The notes below the pieces were generated by a model. The model saw only the letters and a program-made list of their open reading frames with translations. It did not search any database and had not been told where the DNA came from. A stretch of DNA of 64,000 nucleotides, taken from Mariannaea sp. PMI_226. Lineage: Eukaryota > Ascomycota > Sordariomycetes > Hypocreales > Nectriaceae. The position numbers and the translations under genes were made by a program. This document shows positions 46,190 through 58,077 of this stretch, in pieces. Location of the stretch: assembly GCA_024336345.1 (NCBI GenBank), contig JANFOG010000006.1, positions 1,860,001 to 1,924,000 of the forward strand. Reading direction: 5' to 3'. Numbering within the stretch: position 1 is the first letter of the stretch; every line of letters starts with the position of its first letter.

Positions 46190-47817
46190 CTAGTGTCCGT
46201 TGGTCGCTGCGGGTGTGGGTTGAGGTGGTCTTTCTGGCCCATAGGGAACTGGGGCATTCTGATCATTGGACTGCCCTTCTTCCTCTGTGTCGTCGTCGAA
46301 CTCGCTAAGGTCTCCGTCCTCGTCGCCAGCGCCTCCGGTCTCAGCCTCGGCTTCAGCGTCGCCTTCGCCCTCGGCGGGATCGGAGTAATCGCTCTCGTCG
46401 CCTTTCTCCTGGCTCTCTCGAGTGATACGTTCGACTGTGCCAGCCATGCCTGGCGGCACCTTGCGACCTTGCTGCTGCATCTGTTGGATGATACTTAAAA
46501 GTTTCTCTGTCTTCTTCTCTGAAGCCTCTGACCTCTTCTTGTACTCTTGTCGCTCCTCGGCCATGCGAATGAGATGTGCACCTGTCGCCTCCTTCTGCCG
46601 CTTAAACGTTTCGTTTTCTTTTTCCAGGCGTTTGCCCTTTTTGGACATGTCCTCCATCTCCTTGCGAAACGATAAAAACAAGTCGTTGCTGTTATTCAGT
46701 GTGTCCTCCACCTGCTGTTGAATTAGTCATGACACCGTACTGGGGATCCCGGGGGGGCCAGCCCACCTGCTTGAATTTGTCGACATATACATTGAGCTGA
46801 TTTCTCAGTTCTGTCTCTGTCTTGGTGAAGGCCTGCACTTGCGATTGCAGATGCCGAGCCTTGATAGACTCGGTTTCAGCCGTCTTCTTTTCTCGCTCAA
46901 ACCGAGCCATGTGATACTGGACTTCGAGCTCTTTGGTGCGCATTAGGGAGTGGAAATGCAGCTCCCGTAACTCGTATTGTTCGATAAAGGATTTGAATCG
47001 CACTCGAAATCTGCCGTAGTCGTTAGCGGTAGGTCATTGCTTTGTCCTCTCATCAAGGTTCACGTACAATTCGTCAATTTCGTAGTCGACAACTTGTTTT
47101 CGAGGAGTGTCCTTGGCTTCTTGATAACCTTCGAGTTTCGCTAGTAAGATTGCATACTTCTCATCCCAAGAAGTGTTGTTGCGCTTTTGCGTCGTCTGTA
47201 GCTCCTTATTCTCGTTCTATCGGCGCATATCAGCACTGTTCGTGGAGATGACACGTCCAAACCCCGCCAACCCACCTTCATCTTGTTGTTGTCCCGTTGA
47301 AGTTCACGGCACAGTTTCTCAAGCTTCTCTTTCAACCCAACCGTCTTGCTGAGCTCGGTGCGGCTCGTGTCACGCTCCTTCTGTAAGTTGTCACCACGGC
47401 GTTTGTTCTTCTGGTTTTCCCGTTCTAGACGTCGCATATCGGCTAAGAGTTCGCTTGAGCGCTTGGTGAGATGGTCGATCTTCTGCATGTTGTCCATCTT
47501 GGAGACCTGCTGGAGGAGGTCGCGATTTGCCCGCTTGACTTCCCGCTCTATACCAACCACACATATCAGCATAATATTTCGGCGATGTTGAGAGTCTCGA
47601 CTCGAAACCATGAGGGTCGCAACGCACCAATCTCCAGCTCCTGGTCTTTTTCACCTGCTGCATCCTGTTCTAATTGAGAAATACGGGCCTGAAGCAGGCG
47701 TGAGGCTTCGTTGGAGTCCATGGCCTTCTTTCCCTTGGATTTCTTGGTTGGCGCTGGGGGTGGATGGGCGTGGTCATGCCCATTCGCTAATGGAGCGTCT
47801 AGCTGGCTGGCAGGCAT
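46190..47817 (-). CDS. Taxilin-family long coiled-coil protein
   Basis: Five exons (47817-47628, 47547-47276, 47216-47068, 47010-46767, 46711-46190) give 458 residues. Taxilins bind syntaxins in animals and are linked to vesicle traffic; the fungal role is poorly known. After a short Pro/His/Lys-rich start (KKSKGKK), residues 40-370 are nearly continuous heptad-rich coiled coil, including the family's conserved stretch around YELRELHFHSLMRTKELE and VEDTLNNSNDLFLSFRKEME. The last 85 residues are acidic and Gly/Pro-rich. All joints are in frame. The last intron ends in CAGCAG, so the first coding triplet of exon five may be used or skipped (one Gln more or less); the conserved FKQVED joint favours the second CAG. 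The gene runs away from CYM1, sharing a 1.2-kb upstream region. Confidence 0.92.
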
Positions 47818-49045
47818 CGTTAATCTAGAGCGCTGTGAAACACCGACTAAGTCGTCGAGAAGTCGGGTGGGGTTTCACGGGGAAAGTCGTCGAGGGCCTG
47901 GGAGCATCTAAGTCGAGCTTTGAGGATCAAAGTGGTCGGTTTGTGGCGGGGGGGATGATGAGGGAAACGGGATGCGGGCAGGTCGGTGCGGCCGTAAATT
48001 CGTCGTCAGTACTTGGGGATATCCCGAGTCCAACGAATCAAGAGGCCTCGCCCGGGCTGCACAGAGCGATGTTAGCGAGATTTAAAGATAATTGTTATCG
48101 TTCATCACTGTGGGCGCGGAAGTGATGGTGATGGATGGGTTCGGATGCTGCAAGCTGAGGCGCAGTGGCAGTCGCTGCCGTGCCAAGGCTACGGCTTTTC
48201 TGGGAAGACGTACAGTTAGATTCGCTTGGGAAAGGGCGAATCTGGGGTGTAGAGCCGGGAGGTTCAGCGAGGAAGAGGCGTGGGAGCCACTAACTCTTGC
48301 GAATGGACGGCACGAGGTGAAGTGCTCATGGAGTCTCAAAACGCATGGATAGGTTTTGCCATGGAGCCGTTGTGGTGATGGCGGCGGATGGTAGGGCACT
48401 AGCAAATCTGCGTGGGCTTGAGTGCCTTGGGGCGATAGTAGGCTACCCGAGCGCTGGAATGGCCGGGAAACACTGTTTGCCAGTAACACAAGACACGGCA
48501 CGTAGCCTTGTCTGACTAATCCGGCAGCTATGCTGGTGGGCTGGTGGGGGATGGCCAGGGCTACGCACCGCTGTGGCCTCTAAAAAAAAACACGTCGCTG
48601 GCCGCTAGGCGAGGCGACGACTGACGTTGTGCGCTACAAGGGCCACTATTTCCCACTGGCCTGCACAACAAGTTACAATGTCGAGCCCACTGGCCGTAGT
48701 CAATTAACCCTGGCTTCTCCGATCCCTCGGACCCCCGTGGACCCAATTGGATCTGATTGATCACTTTAGCCACCTCAGGCAGAGAAAACGTTCGGCGTCA
48801 TTGTGCCGATAAGTAACTAGTATGCACCCCATGCAGGATTGAAATCTCAACTCCGAGTTCGTGATGCTACCAGGCCAAGACTTCCGGCAACAATTTGTGA
48901 CACATTGTTGTTGACCCTTGCCTGCTTTTATCTTTGTAATACTATTCGTTCAATGTACCACTAGACTTCTTTTATTTCTTTATAAGTGCCTTTATTCCTC
49001 CCCCCCTTTCATTTTTCCGACGGTTTTGATCGAATCATCTCCAAC
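47818..49045. promoter_or_regulatory. Divergent promoter region between taxilin and cym1
   Basis: 1,228 bp lie between the two start codons. Frames inside are short shadows. On the cym1 side the last 90 bases are T/C-rich with no ATG after 48954. On the taxilin side the first upstream ATG on the minus strand is about 90 bases out. I see no distinct TATA box for either gene. Confidence 0.55.
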
Positions 49046-52000
49046 ATGCTTCGAAACGCAGCATCCTCGGCGCGCAAGGCCGTGACGGAGCTATCGCAGT
49101 TCCCTAAACCTGGCGAACAGCTTCACGGCTTTACTCTTGTACGATCTAAGCATGTCCCAGAGCTCAAGCTTACAGCCCTTCATCTCCAACACGATAAAAC
49201 CGGTGCCGACTACCTCCACATTGCCCGGGATGACAGCAATAATGTCTTCTCTATCGGCTTCAAGACCAACCCTCCGGACGATACTGGTGTCCCTCATATC
49301 CTCGAACACACCACCCTCTGCGGTAGCGAAAAGTGCGTCCTCTATTTCGACTTAAAAAAAAAACATTTGACAAGGATGTCGAATAGCTAACATTGTTTAT
49401 TCAGATATCCCATTCGCGATCCATTCTTCAAGATGCTGCCTCGAACCCTTTCCAATTTTATGAACGCATTCACAGCCTCTGACCATACCTTTTACCCTTT
49501 CGCCACCACCAACGCGCAGGATTTCAAGAATCTTATGTCCGTTTACCTCGACGCTACGCTGCACCCACTGCTCAAGCAATCTGACTTCACCCAAGAAGGC
49601 TGGCGAATCGGTCCCGAGAACCCCCTCGCTGAGGACGAAGCAAGCAAGAAGTTGGTGTTCAAGGGTGTCGTATACAACGAGATGAAAGGCCAAATGTCAG
49701 ATGCGGGCTACCTCTACTACATTCGATTTCAGGACCACATCTTCCCCGACATAAACAATTCTGGCGGTGATCCTCAGAAGATCACTGATCTTACTTATGA
49801 GCAACTGAAGCAATTCCAAGCTGAGCACTATCACCCCAGCAATGCCAAAATCTTTACATACGGCGATATGCCTCTGACAGATCACCTTGAAGCCGTGAAC
49901 GCCCAGCTCCAGGCATTCGACAAGATTCAGAGCGACAAAAAGATCCATGAGCCGATTGTATTGGACGGGCCCAAGGAAGTTACTCTGTATGGTCCCTCAG
50001 ACCCTCTAGTCGACCCTGATCGCCAATATAAAACTTCGGTGTCCTGGGTGACAGGTGATACATCCGACGTACTCGAGTCGTTCTCTGTTTCACTTCTCTC
50101 TACGCTATTGATGGACGGATACGGCTCTCCTCTTTACCGAGGGCTCATCGAGGCTGGTATGGGAGCCGACTGGAGCCCTAATGCTGGGTATGACAGCTCC
50201 GCCAAGCTTGGCATCTTTTCCATTGGCCTCACGGGTGTTCAGGAGTCTGATGTCCCCAAACTGAAGGGGAAAATTCAGGAGATCCTACGAGAGGCTCGTG
50301 ACAAGGGTTTTGACCAAACGAAGATTGATGGCTCTCTGCATCAGCTTGAGCTTGCATTGAAGCACAAGACAGCCAACTTTGGCTTTTCTATGCTCAACCG
50401 GCTTAAGCCTAAGTGGTTCAATGGCACGGATCCATTCGACTCTCTGGCCTGGAACGATACTATTGAAGCTTTCCAGGCTAAGCTGGCTGAAGGAAATTAC
50501 TTAGAAGGGTTGCTAGACAAGTATCTGCTTAACGACAATACCTTGACCTTCACTATGGCACCCTCGGCAACGTATGGTGAGGACTTGGTGAAGGAGGAGC
50601 AAGAACGGCTAGCGAGCAAGATCCAGGAGGCCATCAAGAAGGCTGGTGGTGAGGAGAATGCCCGCAAGAATTTTGAAAAGCGAGAGCAGGACCTGTTAGC
50701 TGAGCAGAACAAGACCAACACCGAAGATTTGAGCTGCTTGCCTACCGTCCATGTCAAGGACATTCCTAGGACAAAAGAAGCTGTGGTGGTCAGAGATGAA
50801 ACTTTGAATGGTGCCAAGATCCAGTGGCGAGAGGCTCCCACCAATGGCCTTACCTATTTCCGAGCCATTAACACTCTGGACAACCTGCCAGATGACCTGC
50901 GAGAGCTGGTTCCCCTATTCACCGACAGCATCATGCGATTGGGTACCAAGGACCTAAACATGGAGCAGCTCGAGGATTTAATCAAGCTGAAGACAGGCGG
51001 AGTTTCGGTAGGGTACCACTGCACTTCCTCACCGACGGACTTCCACCAAGCCAGCGAAGGCCTGATCTTCACGGGCATGGCTTTGGACCGAAATGTCCCT
51101 GTCATGTTTGATATTATCCAGAAGCTTGTGTTGCAAACTGATTTTGACAGCCCCGAAGCAGCACTCCGCATTCGGCAGCTCCTTCAAGCATCTGCAGATG
51201 GTGTAGTCAACGATATTGCATCCACTGGACACCGGTATGCAATGGGGTACTCTGAGTCAGGTCTAAATCGATCTGCTTGGCTGAGACAGCAGGTTTCCGG
51301 TTTATCACAAGTCAAGTTGATTACTTCGCTGGCTAGCCGTCCTGAGTCCGACAAACTCGAAGATGTAATCGCCAAGCTCAAGCAGATTCAAAATATTGCC
51401 CTTGCCGGTGGCAATATTCGTACGGCTATTACATGTGGATCAGAGAGCGTCTCTGATAACACGGCTTCTCTCCAAAGCTTCATGGGCAACGCCTCCCGCG
51501 GCTCCCTGGGTCTGAAAGCCCTAGAGCCTCGCCAGCTGGCTCGTGATAGCAAGACGTTCTTCCCCCTGCCATACCAGGTTTACTACGGCGGCCTGTCGGT
51601 ATCGACAGCTTCATACACATCTCCTGATGGAGCGCCTCTTCAAATCCTCTCCCAGCTGCTCACCCACAAGCACCTTCACCACGAGATTCGCGAAAAGGGC
51701 GGTGCCTACGGCGGTGGAGCTTACTCACGAGCTTTGGATGGCGTGTTTGGGTTCTATTCGTACCGTGACCCCAACCCGCAGAACACTCTGAGCATTATGC
51801 GAAATGCGGGCCGGTGGGCGGCGGAGAAAGAGTGGGCAGACCGGGACTTGGAGGAGGCCAAAATTTCTGTGTTCCAAGGTGTTGATGCTCCACAAGCGGT
51901 GAACCAGGAGGGCATGGGCCGTTTCTTGTCGGGAATCACCGAGGAAATGAAGAAGCGCAAGCGTGAGCAACTGCTGGACGTGACAAAGGACCAGGTTCGG

Positions 52001-52132
52001 GACGTGGCTCAGCGCTACTTGGTGGATGCTATCAACAAGGGCGAGGAGAGCATCACATTCCTCGGAGAGAAGCAATCCTGGGTAGACAGCGAGTGGAAGC
52101 TTCGCGAGATGGATGTTCAAGGTGCCGAGTAA
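49046..52132 (+). CDS. cym1: Mitochondrial presequence protease (Cym1/PreP, family M16C)
   Basis: Two exons (49046-49332, 49405-52132) give 1004 residues, close to the family's usual 990-1060. The enzyme degrades cleaved targeting peptides and other unstructured peptides in the mitochondrial matrix or intermembrane space. The N-terminus ([13 protein letters not shown]) is Arg/Ala/Ser-rich without acidic residues, as in a matrix presequence. The catalytic motif is H84-I-L-E87-H88, followed across the intron by [21 protein letters not shown], highly typical of PreP. VVYNEMKG holds the downstream glutamate, and the glycine-rich [10 protein letters not shown] segment lies in the C-terminal half. 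The intron donor GTGCGT is preceded by GAAAA and the acceptor TTCAG restores SEKYPIRD. It belongs to a different M16 subfamily from the enzyme at 39.7 kb, so the two are not a tandem duplication. Confidence 0.96.
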
Positions 52133-54593
52133 AGAAAAAGCACCACAAGGGCGTCCTGCTAGATTCTAGTTTTTGCAGTCATCGACCTGCATGCACGCTA
52201 ACCATGTTTATAGACATACTGATTGCAAGATATCAAACGCGAGACGAGATGAGATATGAAGGACGACGGGCATCAAATCCTGTTGTACGATGACGAGTAT
52301 ATACAGCATAGAGCATATATATATATAACAACAACCCTCCTCCACTATTCTTTTCTTCCCCCTCCTGCGTTTGATGTCTTTCAAACAATCGGGCGATTAA
52401 GTCATGTTCACGGAAGCAGCCGAACCATGACTTCAGCTTGATGACACGCGTTCAGATACGATACATCTCTCTGCCTTTTTCCATCAATGGCAGAGAGACC
52501 ACAGAGCAACGCAAGAACAAAACAAAACTCTACAAGCCTTTTTCTTTCGCTCCATCAACCTCTTGTATTTTTCATACTCACCCGAAGCGATACTTTTCAA
52601 TCTTGAGCCTCAGACCTCGTCTTCGATAACATGTGGAACCCCCAGGGCTGCGGAGCGCGAGCACCAAGCACGGGGGAACTGGGCAATCGGAGAAGAGAGC
52701 TGTAGCTGTGAGAGATAGGTTTGGTTGCGGAAGGTTGGGTAAGAAAGAAATATGGGGATGGAGGGGAGTAAGAAACCGGTTTGTGGGGAGCTCGTTCTAT
52801 CAGAGCCGGAGTCCTTGAGCCTTGGATTCTTGCCGGACTAAAGAGCGGAGTACATGTAAAAAGCAATAGAATCAGGCTTTCTAATCACAAGTCAGTGCTC
52901 GTGTCTTTTTACCTTCATGCCGTGATGAAAGGGCCGACTATGGGTTCCTTGGAAGAGGAGAGAGGAGAGTATAGCTCTGTTGGTCAGGCACCATGATTTG
53001 ACTCAACCCCTGCCTATACTGTGGCCTTACATGTAAGCCTGCCTCACCTTGGGTGTAAGTAAGGTGTGTTATGCTTTTCAAGCTTAGTTACGTACCAGGC
53101 CTGCCAAAGCTGCCTTATGAATTCGACAACATTGTCGGGTCAGATCCGAGTGGAGGGGGGGAGAGTGGGTAGGACATGTGAGTGAGTGAGTGAGCGATTG
53201 AGTGAGCGAGCTCGTGCTTTCGCAGCTGGTTACACGGCTACGGATATTATCGGATGGCTTTCCATGTATGAGGGAATTTGACCCATGACGAATGGGAATT
53301 TCGCCAATGGAAATATTTATGCAACCCGTGTTCGTTTGAGCACGCAGTACTCAGGTACGGTACTCCCCGTGCCAGTGCCCCGTACCACACTTTCGGGATG
53401 CCGCCTCCGTCTCGAGGTTTTTCGATGGATATTCATGGCAATACCAAAAGGTACTACGAAGTACAGATAACAATGATGGAATAATTACCTAAGGGCCCTA
53501 GCCCAATCGTTCCACCGAAAAAATGCAAATCGGGAATTTTCTCGAATCATGGAATATTGACAATCTGCTCACCTTTAGGTGCCGAGATAGCTGCGTGTTG
53601 TAGTTTTGGTTTTCTAATAATCACCAGGTTCTGATACTGAGTACGTACCCCGGGCAGTAAGCAGTAAGTACCTACCTTACCTCACGTTACCTTGATGAGA
53701 TGTTCGGTGTCTCTGTCGGTGTAGACTCATTTTCGTCTTTTTTCTTGAGAAAAAACTTGCTCCCCTCCTTGCAGGCTGCAACTGTCTGCTTCTCCATGTG
53801 GAGTGGGACATGCCCCCTATTTTTTTTGTCTTTGTTCCTGACCAATGAGACAAGCTGTGTTTGAAGATCTCCACAAAGCACAAGCATTGAAAATAGCCGC
53901 GTGCATGGCATTAGGTTTCTCAGGGCAAACGGAGGAGAGGAGATGGTGGTGGTGGAGGTGGAGGGAGGGACACTTTTGGATTCACGAAAACGAATTCCAG
54001 AAACGTTTCACAAGATGAGAAAGCGGGGGCGGGAACAGCAGAAGTGCGGTGAAATGATCCCATGTGTTCTGTACTTGTCACAGTTGAAAGAAGAAGGAAA
54101 AGGAAAAGGAAAAAGAAAATATTATATGGGGACGTGAAGAGAACGTGGAAAACGATTTTTGCAAGAAAGGATGGCAAGAAAGTTGCAATTATTATCCTAG
54201 ACTCTCTCCTTGCTTCTGTGGTTCATGTAGGTTGAAGGACATTGCATGCGTCTACAGATTATGTAGGTGTGTACATCTGTACATGGCTGTTGGGCCAATT
54301 TTCAGCCACACACACATGTCCTGCATCCTTCAAAGCATGCAATAATACATAAGGTACCTGATAAGGTACCTGGTTCAGGCACCACACCTTTAAGGTTCTT
54401 TAGGTATTTGGGAGTAAATCCATACAAGGTAGGGAGCACTGGTACTACTAATAGTATTATACTATATCGCTCTCAATAAACTCGACGCACTCACTTGGCA
54501 CAGTACACAACTACCAAAGCATCTGAAGACAGCTTTCTAGGAGGTCGCCAATGCTGTAAATAACTACTAGACTACAATGCGACTGTACAGATG
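52133..54593. other. Intergenic region between cym1 and the ornithine decarboxylase leader
   Basis: About 2.5 kb with no supported gene. The first few hundred bases are probably the cym1 3' UTR. Short repeats include TATA dinucleotides (52313-52328) and a GTGA/GCGA tract (53178-53215). GTACC-type words occur at 53350-53390, 53640-53690 and 54350-54370. ATG occurs normally on the plus strand up to 54591. Confidence 0.5.
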
Positions 54594-55814
54594 CAGGTAG
54601 CGCCGGAGCAAGATCCGTCCCACCGCCTTTGTTCCTTGTCCACAACCCAATTCTTGAATCCACCCACTTGTCCACCCGCTTGTCCACTTGCTTGTCCACT
54701 TGCTCAAGTCCTTATTTTTTTCGGATTTGCTCTAAAATTCATTTTTCTTCTCACCAGCTTGAACTTGGCTTTGTATTTTTTTCTCCCTCCACTGCCAACT
54801 TTCATCGACCAATTTCGCTTTGCTCCTGGGTATCTATCACCAGATACCTTCAACTCTTCGGTAAGTGCCTCACAGTGGGCTGCGCCACACGGTCCCAAAG
54901 ATTGCCCTCCCTGTCATACTTTTTTTTTTCTTTTTTTTTTTTACACAGAGAGAGATAGAGCAAGGGAGGCGTACCTGGCGAGAGTTACGTAACCTTGTCT
55001 TCTGCCCCTCGCGTGTGTGTGTCTCAACGTCACCGAACAGACCCAAGCAAAAATTCTTGGGCTCTCCCCCCGCCTCCCACCTTGACCTTTTTTTTACACT
55101 GCTACACCCAGCATTTCTCACACACCCATCTCCTGTCTGCACCACACAATCAAAAACGCCAAAGTGTGCCTGTATCCAACTTGAAATATTCCCCCCTGTT
55201 CAATTGAGATATAAAAACACCTGTCCCTCTGCTGCACCGCGTCCTCAGCTCCCAAGCTAACACCTCTCTCACCCTCTCAGCGCCCGCGCTACCAAATCGT
55301 CACCGACGACGGAGCTTGTCTCTGCTCGCCAAATAACCCCTCGACTCGCCTTTGGTCTTCTCAAAGGCACCGCCTTCATCACGGCTCCTCCGGCCGTCAG
55401 CTTCGTCAGTGACAAAGATTTCAGTCTCCGCAAGACTTCACACATCATCAACGCGATTCCCCCTCCCGCCGCTGCAGTCGCCGCCGCCTAAGCTCCACCA
55501 CCACTTCCTCTTGCTCGACCTCGATCAGAACTACACTCCCCCGTCGACTTTCGACGACAACCAGCTGCCGCATAGGAGGACCAAGGAGGTTCTTCCTCTA
55601 TCCGAGGAAGAGTCGAGGAGGCCTCGCCAGTCCACTGAGGGATCAGTCTGCTATTGCTTTCGACCCCCCTAACACCAGTTTGACCACACGTTAAAAGCTT
55701 CTTATTCACACAAAATCCCGCTACACACCGGGTTTCTTGGTTCATCCACCTTCCTCCATCCGATCCGTCCCCCTCAGAACACACCCAGGTCAAACACTCG
55801 TAACTACTTGGGAT
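54594..55814 (+). promoter_or_regulatory. ATG-free 1.2-kb promoter/leader of ornithine decarboxylase
   Basis: I checked every line: from 54594 to the start codon at 55815 the plus strand has no ATG in 1,221 bases, although about 19 are expected and CAT (ATG on the other strand) occurs about 11 times. The region is strongly pyrimidine-rich. A GTAAGT donor at 54861 and a GCTAAC branch (55256-55261) before CTCTCAG (55274-55280) could define a leader intron of about 420 nt. Alternatively, the TATAAAAA-like sequence at about 55211 could be a TATA box, giving a leader of about 570 nt. Either way the leader is long. Neurospora spe-1 is also known, as I recall, for a leader over 500 nt with a part in polyamine control. 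Confidence 0.7.
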
Positions 55815-57218
55815 ATGGTTATGGCAACGGCTATCCTCGACACTTATTTTGATAATGTCAATCACCCAAATATTGCAATAAAGAAACCAATTCTGGATTC
55901 TCAGCATCATGGAGTGATCAACCCGAAGCAACTTATTGGCGATGCCCTTCACCAGCGTGTTGAGGCTATCGACCATGAGATGTGCGAACCTGGCGAAGAA
56001 GACACCTTCTTCGTCGCTGACCTAGGCGAGGTCTACCGCCAGCACCTCCGCTGGAAGAAGAATCTCCCTCGTGTCCGTCCATTCTACGGTGAGTTAGGCT
56101 TTTACCCTTCAAATACGAAACATAAGGCGCACCGCTAACATGGTATTTCAGCCGTCAAGTGCAACCCGGACCCTCAGGTCATTAAGCTCCTCGCTCAGCT
56201 TGGCACCGGCTTTGACTGCGCTTCCAAGACCGAGATTGAACAGATTCTCGGCGCCGGTCTGAGCCCCGACCGCATCATCTATGCGCAGCCATGCAAGACC
56301 AATTCTTATGTCCGATATGTCAAGTCTGCGGGCGTCAAGAAGATGACGTTTGATAACGGGGACGAGCTCTACAAGATCGCCAAGCTCTATCCTGGAGCTG
56401 AGCTCTTCCTCCGTATCATGACTGATGATAGCGAGAGTATGTGCCGATTCAGCATGAAATTCGGTGCTGCCATGGACACCACCGATGGACTTCTTACTCT
56501 CGCCAAGGAACTTGGTCTCAATGTTGTAGGTGTCAGCTTCCATGTCGGTTCTGGTGCTGCGGACCCCCTAGCCTACTTCAAGGCCGTACGCGACGCACAC
56601 ACCATCTTCCAGAAGGGCTATGAGCTTGGCTTCAACATGCATACCCTCGATGTCGGTGGTGGTTTCTCTGGCGACACTTTTGAGCAGATGGCTTCCGTAC
56701 TCAGCCGATCCCTCGACGAGTTCTTCCCTGCTCATGGAAGCGTCGAGATCATTGCTGAGCCTGGTCGTTACTATGTCGCTACCGCCTTCACCATTGCCTG
56801 CAACATCATTGCTCGTCGCACCGTCGAGGACCCTACTCTTGATGGCAAAGCTTACATGGTCTATGTCAACGATGGCGTCTACGGCAACTTCTCCAACATC
56901 ATTTTCGACCACCAGCATCCCATCGCCAAGGTCCTACGCACTGGTGGCAAGACACTCTACGACACCAATGCAGCTCAGGCTACTCCCGCTGGTGAAGGTG
57001 TAGAGTACTCCATCTGGGGTCCCACTTGCGACGGCATCGACCGCATCACTGACAGCACTCGCTTCCACTCCATTCTGGATGTTGGTGACTGGCTGTACTT
57101 TGAGGAGATGGGCGCTTACACTAAGTGCTCCGCTACACAATTCAATGGCTTCTCCAATGCCCATGATGTTATCTACGTTTGCAGCGAGCCCGGCGCCAAG
57201 GCCCTCTTGGATATCTGA
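55815..57218 (+). CDS. spe1: Ornithine decarboxylase
   Basis: Two exons (55815-56088, 56152-57218) give 446 residues; the intron runs GTGAGT...GCTAACATGGTATTTCAG. This PLP enzyme converts ornithine to putrescine, the first committed step of polyamine synthesis, in the cytosol as a dimer. The PLP lysine is K94 in FYAVKCN, a joint completed by splicing. SFHVGSG, LDVGGGF and AEPGRYY form the phosphate- and cofactor-binding loops, and the active-site cysteine of the partner subunit is C384 in GPTCDGID. Length and motifs match fungal ODC closely. The first ATG (MVMATAI) resembles the Neurospora start MVM; a second in-frame ATG follows at 55821. The very long ATG-free leader points to translational control. 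Antizyme-driven turnover is known for the family but cannot be read from this sequence. Confidence 0.97.
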
Positions 57219-58077
57219 ATTGGGTCACCCGAAGCCACCTGTAGAGAGGTAACGGGATTGGATTCAGAGCGGATGGGATAGAAAACACTCAGCCGTCAAA
57301 CCATATTTCCTTCATATTAGTGCCTTCCCCTCCCTAGTAGGGTTTGGATTTGATAAACAATTTTTCTTTTTCCTTTTTTGGAAACATCTTGCTTCACATT
57401 TCTCCTTGCTTCATATCTCTCCTTGTAAAAACTACTCCAATGAATGGTGCAGACAAACTTGGACAGTGGGCAAGAATGATCTGAAAAGTCTCATAGAATA
57501 TAGAATCAAACGGATAAAATTCGCAAAAAAGAATAGACATTCAGGCTTAATAGTTCGGCCACAATCCTTTTTCTCCCTCTTCTATTTCAATATTGGGTTG
57601 TGAAAGTTGCCACCAAATGCATTTCTTGAGTGCGGCAAACCTGAAGATTCACCATACTCACATACACTTTAACCATATTTTCAAATAAAAAAATAAGTCT
57701 TTTCAGTAGTTGGCTATTTGTTTAGCAAAGTTTACTTATTCTTGTTGTGTATTTGTCTTTTTAAGAACACACTTCATGACATCAGTCCACCAACTAATAG
57801 GAAACAAAGCACAATACCTGTGTGCAAGCCCTTCGTAAGCCCCCATACGCCATATACACTCCTTTTCCTCTTTGCGAAAGTAATGGTCATCTTCATCCTC
57901 ATTTCCCTGTCGATCAACGACGTATATAACCTCAAATAGGGTGGTAAGGACGAACTTGGTCGAAAACAAATTGCCACCATGGAAGTTATCAAAGTTCAGT
58001 GTCATCTCATCATGCTAAACGAAAAACAGAAGAAGAAGAAAAAACCTGGTCACTCATCAACCAGATATAGATATTGC
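57219..58077. other. Convergent 3' region between ornithine decarboxylase and rad16
   Basis: 859 bp separate the two stop codons. It is AT-rich and has only short frames, as expected for two facing 3' UTRs. No RNA gene seen. Confidence 0.6.

Noticed and set aside
45968..46498. 176-codon plus-strand frame antisense to the taxilin 3' end
   Set aside because: It is the mirror of the acidic Glu/Asp-rich taxilin tail and of the extension. The hydrophobic composition follows from that.
39667..52132. The two M16 proteases as a tandem duplication
   Set aside because: They belong to different subfamilies, differ in termini and exon structure, and are separated by two unrelated minus-strand genes.
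55352..55672. 106-codon plus-strand frame in the ornithine decarboxylase leader
   Set aside because: It has no ATG start. The whole tract is ATG-free, which argues for non-coding leader.
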